In this document: positions 5,209-11,186 of the stretch, one piece after another | How the letters are laid out: each line of letters starts with the position of its first letter | How positions within the stretch are numbered: position 1 is the stretch's first letter | Assembly: GCA_964549785.1 (NCBI GenBank) | Contig: CAZJXA010000099.1 | Span: forward strand, 1-11,186 | Length of the DNA stretch: 11,186 nt | Source: JBEIUO01 sp964549785 | GTDB taxonomy: Bacteria > Planctomycetota > Phycisphaerae > Phycisphaerales > UBA1924 | Reading direction: 5' to 3' | The notes under the pieces: model-generated | Databases searched by the model: none | Told to the model about the DNA's origin: nothing | The model's input: only the letters and a program-made list of their open reading frames with translations | Made by a program: the position numbers and the translations under genes

Positions 5209-7746
5209 ATGGCGCGACGCGCGTCTCTCATCAACGCCGTAACGAAGGGCGTGCTAGATCCTCGGCTGCATGAGCGCCAGGACCTGGTGCACTACTACAC
5301 GGCGCTCGATACGGGCCGGAACGTCCAGGTTCGACCGCAGGGCGGGTTTCGGCGCCGGGCCGGCGGTTACATGCGCCAGCGTCGCCTGCGCCGGCGTCTC
5401 GAACCGGTCCAGGTCACGACGACGATGATCACCGCGCACAATGGCGGCACGGCCTCGGCGCTGGTCGACCAGGACATCTCGACCGCGTACGAAACGTCGG
5501 CCGTTGGTGCCGACGTGTTCGTCGTCGCGGAAGTCGACCTGGGCGTCGCGATGCCGATCGCCTTCGTCGATCTCGAGGGGTTCCGGGGTGCGTCGCTACG
5601 GTTCGACGATGTTCTGGCGGTCGAGTATTGGGATGGCGCCGGCTGGCGGCCGGCACCAGGCGCCGACGATGCAACGCTGTCGCCGCGCCGCAATCTGCGC
5701 ACGTCAAGCCGCACGCGACGTTTCGGTGGCAAGCCCGGCACTGTGATGACGTCGCGATCGTTCCGCGTCGTGCTTTATGGCGCAGTCGGCGCGGGGGTGA
5801 TCACACTCGACGGGCTGCGCATGTGGAGCGAGACCGGGCGCCTGTCGCCGGCGCGCTTTGTGCCGTTCGCGAAGTCGGTCGACGACGTCTATCAGCTCGT
5901 CTTCACGGATCGGAACATCGACGTCTTCGAACGCGGCCTCTATCTGGCGTCGATCCCCGTCGCACTCGGCGCCGCCGAGATCGACAGCTGCAACAACACG
6001 CAAAGCCAGGACACGGCATTTCTGTATCACGAGGATCTGAAGACGCCGCGCATCACCCGCCAGGGCGCTCGCGACGAATGGGATACGTCGCCGGCGCCAT
6101 GGACGAACGTGCCTGCGCTCGAAACCTCGACGTCTTTCACCGGCGAGCAGGACGAGATCCAATCGATCGCGTTTCCAGCGCTGACGGCTGGCCAGCAGAT
6201 CGTGCTGTTTCTGGCCGACCAGGTCACGGCACCGATCGTCTTCACGGCCGCCGGCGATCTGCCGGCGCAGCTGACGGCCGCACTGGTCGCCATTCCGGGG
6301 GTCGCGAGTGACGGCATCCTGGCGACGCTGACGGGGCTGTCGCCGGTGGCGGTGCGCATCCAGTTCACCGGCGGCAGTGCCGGCCGACGCTGGCCGAAGC
6401 TCGACGCGCGCGTGCTGGGCGGATCGCTCGATCCGGTGACGACAACGGTGCAGCGCGGGATCAAGGTCGACGGCTTGATCATGTCGGACGAAACCGGCTG
6501 GCCGCGCGCCGGCGCGCTCATCCAGTCGCGGCACCTGGTCGCCGGCTTTCGCGCCGCGCCGCAAACCTTAATGGCCTCGGTGATCGGCGACCTGTTCAAT
6601 TTCGACATGACGATCGACCCGGTCATTCCGAGCAACGCGATCCAGTACACGCTCGAAAGCAAGCAGGTCGAAACGATCTACGAGATCTTCCTCGGTCGAC
6701 ACCTGCAGATCTTTACCGAAAGCGGCGAGTGGTGGGTCGAGAACCGTACGCTCGACGCGACGCAACCGTTGAACGTCATCCTGGCGACCCGGCACGGCTT
6801 GGAAGCATCGGTGCCGCTGGTGTTTGCGGAGAATGCGACGCTCTTCCTGCAGCAGGACGGCCTGACGTTGCGCGACATGGTCTACGTCGACGTCGAGCAG
6901 AATTACGCCGCCGAGCCTCTATCTCTGCTCGGCCCTCATCTGCTGACGGGCGTCGTGAGCCTAGCGATCAAAAAGTCGACCGACGTCAACGAAGGAAATC
7001 TGATTTACCTGACGAACGGCGATGGCAGCGTCGCAACGCTAACGCTGCTGAGGTCGCAGGACGTGATCGCCATGACGGAATACGTCACGTCCGGCGCGAT
7101 GGTCGACATCGAAGTCGACGCCGCCGGCGAGGTCTGGCAGATCGTGCAGCGCGCGGGCGAGCTCGTCCTCGAGCAGGTCGATGAGAATTGCCTTTTCGAC
7201 AGCTCGGTCGCGTTCTCCTCGGAGACGCCGATCGACGTCGTCACCGTTGGTCCGCACCTGGAAGGGCAGCAGGTTTGGGCGATGGCCGATCGCGATCTGT
7301 CGGGGCCGTACACCGTCACGAACGGTGAGATCACCCTGTCGAAGTCGGCGCTCGCCGGCTATGTCGGCCTGCCGTACCTCGCCTACGTGCGCACGTTGCC
7401 GCTGCGCGAGAAGCTGCAGCAGGAACAACCGTTCAGGCCACCTGGTCGCGTCTACGAGGTCGAGCTGAGCCTGATCAATACCGGGGCAGTTTCGATCGGT
7501 GCGAATGGCGAGGCCGAGTTCGACGTGCCCTTGCGCAACTTCAGCGGCGGACCTGAGCCCGTCGATCGGCTCGGCACCGAACCGACGCTCGATCAGTTCA
7601 GCCGACCGCTGCTCGACCGGCTCTACACGGGCACGGTGACGCTCGAGGACATCGAGGGCATTTCGAAACACTGCCGCGTCGTCGTCACGCAAGAGATCCC
7701 GGCACCGCTCGAGGTTCGCTCGATGCGCTACGAGGTTTCATATTAG
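5209..7746 (+). CDS. Tail tubular protein B-like nozzle with inserted discoidin-like domain
   Basis: The start is ATG 5209, giving 845 aa, with GTGAGG at 5195-5200, 8 nt upstream. The frame is open further upstream into the previous gene, but that start is not plausible. T7 gp12 (794 aa) is the counterpart and forms the tail nozzle. The N-terminus (residues 4-54) has RASLINAVTKGVLDPRL, LDTGRNVQVRPQGGFRRRAG, as usual for this family. Residues about 212-240 (SPARFVPFAKSVDDVYQLVF to DVF) and 430-465 (GWPRAGALIQSRHLVAGF, PQTLMASVIGDLFNFD) are further family blocks. Between the first two lies a segment of about 140 residues (70-208) resembling a discoidin/F5-8C galactose-binding fold: TASALVDQDISTAYET, a VVAEVDLG strand, VEYWDGAGW, and RSFRVVLYG. 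A second beta-rich, Ala/Thr-rich segment is at about 303-405. Nozzle identity is strong; the inserted domain is a motif-level call. Confidence 0.9.
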   Translation: MARRASLINAVTKGVLDPRLHERQDLVHYYTALDTGRNVQVRPQGGFRRRAGGYMRQRRLRRRLEPVQVTTTMITAHNGGTASALVDQDISTAYETSAVGADVFVVAEVDLGVAMPIAFVDLEGFRGASLRFDDVLAVEYWDGAGWRPAPGADDATLSPRRNLRTSSRTRRFGGKPGTVMTSRSFRVVLYGAVGAGVITLDGLRMWSETGRLSPARFVPFAKSVDDVYQLVFTDRNIDVFERGLYLASIPVALGAAEIDSCNNTQSQDTAFLYHEDLKTPRITRQGARDEWDTSPAPWTNVPALETSTSFTGEQDEIQSIAFPALTAGQQIVLFLADQVTAPIVFTAAGDLPAQLTAALVAIPGVASDGILATLTGLSPVAVRIQFTGGSAGRRWPKLDARVLGGSLDPVTTTVQRGIKVDGLIMSDETGWPRAGALIQSRHLVAGFRAAPQTLMASVIGDLFNFDMTIDPVIPSNAIQYTLESKQVETIYEIFLGRHLQIFTESGEWWVENRTLDATQPLNVILATRHGLEASVPLVFAENATLFLQQDGLTLRDMVYVDVEQNYAAEPLSLLGPHLLTGVVSLAIKKSTDVNEGNLIYLTNGDGSVATLTLLRSQDVIAMTEYVTSGAMVDIEVDAAGEVWQIVQRAGELVLEQVDENCLFDSSVAFSSETPIDVVTVGPHLEGQQVWAMADRDLSGPYTVTNGEITLSKSALAGYVGLPYLAYVRTLPLREKLQQEQPFRPPGRVYEVELSLINTGAVSIGANGEAEFDVPLRNFSGGPEPVDRLGTEPTLDQFSRPLLDRLYTGTVTLEDIEGISKHCRVVVTQEIPAPLEVRSMRYEVSY

Positions 7747-7750
7747 GGGG
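7746..7750 (+). promoter_or_regulatory. Shine-Dalgarno site supporting the GTG start at 7757
   Basis: GGGGG, whose first G is the last base of the nozzle TAG stop, lies 6 nt before GTG 7757. The next in-frame ATG at 7787 has no comparable site, so GTG is the preferred start. Confidence 0.6.
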
Positions 7751-7756
7751 TGCACT

Positions 7757-8377
7757 GTGGTCGAATTGGTCGTTGGCCTTTTCTCGATGGTTGGAACGGC
7801 GGCTGCTGGGGCGGGTACCGCTGCCGCCGTCGGCCTGGGCGTTGCCGAGACTGCCGCGGCCGTTGCCGCTGGTGGTGCTGCCGCTGGGACCTGGGCGGCA
7901 GGCACGACAGTCGCGGCGGCAAGTGCGGGCTCGACGGCGCTGTCGGTTTTGTCGGGCGTTGCGACGGCTGGGTCGATCCTCTCGACGCTGACCGCTGGCG
8001 TCGGATCGATGGCGCAGGCAAACCGGCAAGCCGAAATGTCCGACATGGCTGGGCAGCAGGAAGCGCTCGCGAGCGAGGAACGCGCCAACATGATCCGGCG
8101 CGAGCTCCTGCAGAAGGTCGGCGCGGCTCGCGTTGCGTTCGCAGCGTCAGGCCTCGAGATCGGCGCGGGCTCGGCCGGCTCGATCGAAGACAGCCTGGTC
8201 GCCGAGGCCGATTACGCCACGGGCGTCGAGAAGCGCAATAGGGGCCTGAAACTCATCCAGTCGCGGGTGCGATCGCAAGCCTACAGCAGCAAGGGCGAGG
8301 CTGAGTTCGCCGGCTCTACGTTCAAGGCGCTGGCGGCGGGGGCCGATTTCGGCGTCGGCCTGGCGCGGAGGGGCTAA
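7757..8377 (+). CDS. Internal virion protein, T7 gp14-like
   Basis: This 206-aa protein is close to T7 gp14 (196 aa), which is stored in the head and ejected into the outer membrane as part of the DNA ejection channel. It begins at GTG 7757 just after the nozzle stop. The first 85 residues are almost entirely Ala, Gly, Val, Leu, Thr and Ser, with several possible membrane-spanning stretches (for example 14-58 and 60-82). After MAQANRQAEM (85-94) comes a charged helix with RRELLQKVGAARVAFAASGL (114-133), then GAGSAGSIEDSLVAEADYAT (136-155), and an Arg/Lys-rich helix (EKRNRGLKLIQSRVRSQAY, 158-176). This RA-x-x-AASG-x-x-x-x-x-GSA pattern followed by a long helix is characteristic of gp14-like virion core proteins. 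The neighbour order (nozzle before, gp15-like after) agrees. No gp13 counterpart is present. The next ATG is 3 nt after the stop. Confidence 0.82.
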   Translation: MVELVVGLFSMVGTAAAGAGTAAAVGLGVAETAAAVAAGGAAAGTWAAGTTVAAASAGSTALSVLSGVATAGSILSTLTAGVGSMAQANRQAEMSDMAGQQEALASEERANMIRRELLQKVGAARVAFAASGLEIGAGSAGSIEDSLVAEADYATGVEKRNRGLKLIQSRVRSQAYSSKGEAEFAGSTFKALAAGADFGVGLARRG

Positions 8378-8380
8378 GCG

Positions 8381-10630
8381 ATGACCGAACCCAATCGGCA
8401 GCGCGGGCTGCAGCGTGTCGTCACGGAACTGAGCGCCGACGCCAAGGTCGATCCGGCGCAGGCAGGTTTCGCCGTGGTCGACGAAGGGTGGGACAAGGCG
8501 TTCAACACAGCAGCGGCCGGCTTCGCGGCGATCGGCGACAAGATCGGCAAACTGGCTGATCACGCGGCGGCCGTCGAAGGTGCCGAGACGGGACGGCTCG
8601 CCGGTCTCGATCCTGAGTTCAGGCCGACGAAAAATCTCACGATCCGCGGCGAGGCATTCGACAAAGCCGGTCTCGACACGTACCGCGCCAAAACGCAGGT
8701 CACTCTCGAGGCGGATCTCGCCGGCGCATACGAGAAGTACCGTGGCGACCCGGCCAAGCTGCAGCAGGTCCTCGGCGAAAAGCGCCGGGCATGGATCGAC
8801 CAGACGCTGCCGGAAGTGCGGCCGGATGTTGAGCTGCAGCTGCAGCGATCATCGCTGGCCTTCATGCGCCAGGCGACGCGCGACCAGGCCGAGCGGATCG
8901 CGCACGAACAGCGCGCGAGCCTGCAGGATGAACTCGCCACCCGGCTCAAGGGGTTGCACCAGAAAGCGTTCGGCCTCGGTCTAGATCCGACGGCCGACCA
9001 GGCCCTCGCCGGCGAGCTCGCCGACATTGGCGCCGCGCTGCGCCGGCGTGGCCCGAACGGGCAGCCTCTGGTGCAGCCTGAACAAGCGAAGCTGCTCGTT
9101 CGCAACGCGGCCGAAGAGATCACGACGGCGAGGATCCTCGGCGCGTTCGACCGCGTGCCATCGCTCGAGGGCAAGGCGGCGTTCATCAAAGAAATGGAAG
9201 ATGATTTCGGCAAGAGCCGGGGCGTCTCGGCCGTTTATGATTTGAAGTCGTTCCGCCAAGTCACGGGCATGCTCGAGGGCGAATTGCGCCGCGCACGCGT
9301 CGAGCAGAACACGTCGACGGCAAAGGTCGACGCCGAAGTGACGGCCGTCGCGCGAATGGCTGAAAAGGGGTTTGCACCGGCACCGGAGCAAATGGCGGCA
9401 CTGAGATCCCGCGTGGCGGCAACGGGCACCGCTGAGACGGCGGGGGCACTCGCCGAGGCCGAGGACCTGCTGCACTTCACGGGCGCCGTGCGCCGATTGA
9501 AGCCGGCTGAGCTCGACGGGTGGATCGAGCGCGAGCGCGATCGCATGCAAGCCGAGGGCACCTCGCCGCGCGAGGTTCGAAAGTTCGGGCTAGCCGAAAC
9601 CTTGCTCGACACGATGCGCAAAGAGCTGAGCCAGGATCAGCTGGCATGGGCCGAGAAAGTCGGGCTCGCGACGATAGTGCCGCTCGACTTTTCCAGTCCT
9701 GAGAAGACCGCTGTGACGGTGCAGGCCCGTGTCGTCCAGGCGGACGCGGTCGCGCGCGAGTATGGCCGGGATCCCGTTTACTTCAAGCTCGACGAACGTA
9801 AGGCCCTCCAAACGATTTCTGAGCGAGGGGGGGACGAGCTCGTCGCAGTGGCGTCGACACTGGCTACCGGTTTCGGTGACCGCGCGCAGGCAGCGTTCAA
9901 AGAGCTGGGCAAGGACCAGGCCGGCAAGATGGCGCTGCTCGGCATGTTGGTTCATCAGTTGCCGAACCCCAATGGCAAGCCGCCGGCGATCGTCACTGAT
10001 GCAGCAAACGGCATCGCACTGAAAAAAGTCGAAGGTTTCAAGCCGCTCGCTCCGAGCGGTAAGGATCAGCGTGCCGCCGCGCACGATGTGCTCTTCGATG
10101 TGATGAAGGACATGGGCGCGTCCGAGGCCCCAGCCCTCGATCTGGCCGATCGTGTCTACGAGGTGCGCGCCCGCCGCGCGGGCAAGACGACGTTCGAGCC
10201 GGAGCTGTGGAAGCAGGGGCTCAAGGAAATCATCGGCGAGCACACCGTCGGCGGCGAGACCTACGGGGGCATCGTCTATCAAGGCTGGTGGTCCGGCAGC
10301 AATCGCATCATCCTGCCCCCCGAGCTGAAGCAGGACGGTTGGCGCGACGCCATTCGGATGATCAAGCCCGAGGATCTTGCCGCGGCCGGCCTCGGCCTGC
10401 CAGTCGGGCAAGATGGTAAGCCGGTGTCGCTCGATCGCGTCAAAGCCGGCACGCTCGTTCAAGTTGCGAACGGGCGATATGCCGTTTCGACGGGCGACCC
10501 GTCGACACCTGGTGGTGAGCGTTGGGTCTTCCGCGACAAGCCCGGCCAGAAATTTGAAATCGACTTCGGAAAGCTCAGCCCGATCCTGCGCAAACGTCGG
10601 CCGGACCTGTTCGCAGGAGGCGGCCAATGA
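8381..10630 (+). CDS. Internal virion protein, T7 gp15-like
   Basis: This 749-aa protein is nearly the length of T7 gp15 (747 aa), the middle component of the internal core that forms the periplasmic part of the ejection channel. It starts at ATG 8381 with GGAGGGG at 8367-8373, 7 nt upstream. The sequence is largely helical and rich in Ala, Glu, Lys and Arg, with no signal peptide or membrane segment. Visible blocks include GFAVVDEGWDKAFNTAAAGF (about residues 28-47), LQQVLGEKRRAWIDQTLPEV (about 127-146), AEAEDLLHFTGAVRRLKPAE (about 360-379) with GWIERERDRMQAEG after it, and LAWAEKVGL (about 422-430). The C-terminal 120 residues change character: YGGIVYQGWW and NRIILPPEL (about 628-650), then GTLVQVANGRYAVST (about 690-704), a beta-rich domain. 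Sequence identity to gp15 itself is not evident; the call rests on size, order and composition. The next gene overlaps its stop as ATGA. Confidence 0.75.
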   Translation: MTEPNRQRGLQRVVTELSADAKVDPAQAGFAVVDEGWDKAFNTAAAGFAAIGDKIGKLADHAAAVEGAETGRLAGLDPEFRPTKNLTIRGEAFDKAGLDTYRAKTQVTLEADLAGAYEKYRGDPAKLQQVLGEKRRAWIDQTLPEVRPDVELQLQRSSLAFMRQATRDQAERIAHEQRASLQDELATRLKGLHQKAFGLGLDPTADQALAGELADIGAALRRRGPNGQPLVQPEQAKLLVRNAAEEITTARILGAFDRVPSLEGKAAFIKEMEDDFGKSRGVSAVYDLKSFRQVTGMLEGELRRARVEQNTSTAKVDAEVTAVARMAEKGFAPAPEQMAALRSRVAATGTAETAGALAEAEDLLHFTGAVRRLKPAELDGWIERERDRMQAEGTSPREVRKFGLAETLLDTMRKELSQDQLAWAEKVGLATIVPLDFSSPEKTAVTVQARVVQADAVAREYGRDPVYFKLDERKALQTISERGGDELVAVASTLATGFGDRAQAAFKELGKDQAGKMALLGMLVHQLPNPNGKPPAIVTDAANGIALKKVEGFKPLAPSGKDQRAAAHDVLFDVMKDMGASEAPALDLADRVYEVRARRAGKTTFEPELWKQGLKEIIGEHTVGGETYGGIVYQGWWSGSNRIILPPELKQDGWRDAIRMIKPEDLAAAGLGLPVGQDGKPVSLDRVKAGTLVQVANGRYAVSTGDPSTPGGERWVFRDKPGQKFEIDFGKLSPILRKRRPDLFAGGGQ
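10615..10620 (+). promoter_or_regulatory. Consensus Shine-Dalgarno site of the last gene
   Basis: AGGAGG is a full consensus site, 6 nt before the ATG at 10627, and lies inside the end of the gp15-like coding region. It supports independent initiation of the overlapping downstream gene. Confidence 0.75.
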
Positions 10631-11186
10631 TTTTCCTCAAGGACCGCAAGCTCGACATGTCGTCCGGCGCTTTGAGCGGTGAGACGTCGACGCTGAGTGA
10701 AGTTTACGCCGACAGCCTAAGATCCATTCAGCTGGGCGGCGAGTTCGCCGCCGGCTACACGGCCGAAGAAGAGGCCTACGACACGCGGATCGACCAGGTC
10801 TACAAGGCCACGGGGATCCGCCTCGACAACCCGCTGCGCCACACGTCGCGTGAGCTCAATCGTCAGTACCGCGAGCACAACGCCAACGGGGGCGACCTCG
10901 GAAGCTACACCTCGTTCATTGCCCGCGACTTCCAGCGCAACCTGGAGGACCTGGAGCATCGGTATCCCGAATTCCGGGACATGATCCAGGCGACGCGACC
11001 GGTGATCCTCGACGCGCGCAAACTCGCGCGCGATGCCGAGGTCAAAGAAGACGACACCTTCAGTCGCTATCAAGGCCCCGAGAAATATGCCGCCTGGGTT
11101 GCGGCGGGTCTGCGCGCCGCCGTCACCGATCCGATCAACATAGCCTCGATGGCCGCCGGCCCGTTCGGTGTGGTGGCTCCTGGCGC
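10627..11186 (+). CDS. Large internal virion protein at the T7 gp16 position (5' part only)
   Basis: The reading frame is open from ATG 10627 to the window end, giving 186 complete codons without a stop. The start overlaps the previous TGA as ATGA (10627-10630) with AGGAGG 6 nt upstream. The N-terminus reads MIFLKDRKLDMSSGALSG, followed by a charged helical region (for example AEEEAYDTRIDQVYKATGIR, about residues 46-65, and DFQRNLEDLEHRYPEFRDMI, about 101-120). Around residues 155-186 it becomes Ala/Gly-rich (AAWVAAGLRAAVTDPINIAS, then MAAGPFGVVAPG). The DP-x-N-hydrophobic-AAGPFG pattern is often seen near the front of very large podoviral virion proteins. By gene order this should be the counterpart of T7 gp16 (1318 aa), the inner-membrane part of the ejection channel. 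T7 gp16 starts with a lytic transglycosylase domain; none is visible here, so any such domain must lie further on or in another gene. Truncation is due to the window edge. Confidence 0.75.
   Translation, partial: MIFLKDRKLDMSSGALSGETSTLSEVYADSLRSIQLGGEFAAGYTAEEEAYDTRIDQVYKATGIRLDNPLRHTSRELNRQYREHNANGGDLGSYTSFIARDFQRNLEDLEHRYPEFRDMIQATRPVILDARKLARDAEVKEDDTFSRYQGPEKYAAWVAAGLRAAVTDPINIASMAAGPFGVVAPG

Noticed and set aside
5704..6564. Minus-strand open frame of 286 codons opposite the nozzle gene
   Set aside because: It is rich in Arg, Asp and His with no recognisable domain, and the + strand gene has clear family motifs.
9590..10627. Minus-strand open frame of 345 codons opposite the gp15-like gene
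   Set aside because: Its composition is that of a codon shadow, and no initiation site or neighbours on that strand support it.
10717..11073. Minus-strand open frame of 118 codons opposite the last gene
   Set aside because: The + strand frame from 10627 has a consensus ribosome binding site and stays open to the window end, so the minus frame is a shadow.
1..11186. tRNA genes, CRISPR arrays, insertion sequences, integrase or attachment sites
   Set aside because: No cloverleaf-like sequence, regular spaced repeats, transposase-type protein or terminal inverted repeats were seen on either strand.

Overview
The window is the structural (virion assembly) module of a tailed, podovirus-type bacteriophage or prophage with T7-like architecture. 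All genes lie on the + strand and are tightly packed. The DNA is GC-rich (roughly 63% by eye), with G/C-ending codons and many TCGA-type words. This suits a high-GC proteobacterial host, probably an alphaproteobacterium, but the host is inferred from composition only. Nothing here (integrase, repressor, lysis, replication) shows whether the phage is temperate or lytic.

Layout: (1) 1-254, the probable tail end of an upstream gene, by position the large terminase, followed by a 68-aa protein of unknown function. (2) 256-2243, the portal (head-tail connector), translationally coupled to a 133-aa Bbp19-like protein. (3) 2247-3121, the scaffolding protein, interrupted by exactly 100 Ns, which mark an assembly gap. 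(4) 3122-4582, the major capsid protein and a 94-aa candidate decoration protein; each of these two genes is preceded and followed by an intrinsic terminator, three in all. (5) 4583-7746, the tail tubular A-like adaptor and the tail tubular B-like nozzle. The nozzle appears to carry an inserted discoidin/galactose-binding-like domain. (6) 7757-11186, three genes that match T7 gp14, gp15 and gp16 in order, and T7 gp14 and gp15 in size. The third gene runs off the window.

How the genes work together: the scaffold directs capsid protein assembly around the portal. The terminase, presumably encoded upstream, packages DNA through the portal. The adaptor and nozzle close the portal vertex. The three internal virion proteins are stored inside the head and, in T7, are ejected to form a channel across the cell envelope. 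The terminators around capsid and the 94-aa gene suggest these two genes have their own expression control, or that readthrough or RNA processing is involved.

The module is conventional in plan. The points most worth a second look are the carbohydrate-binding-like insertion in the nozzle, the triple terminator arrangement, the assembly gap whose ends share 7 bp and fuse in frame, the marked GTCGAC enrichment, and a gp16-position protein with no transglycosylase motif in its visible N-terminus. I did not find a clearly unprecedented system.
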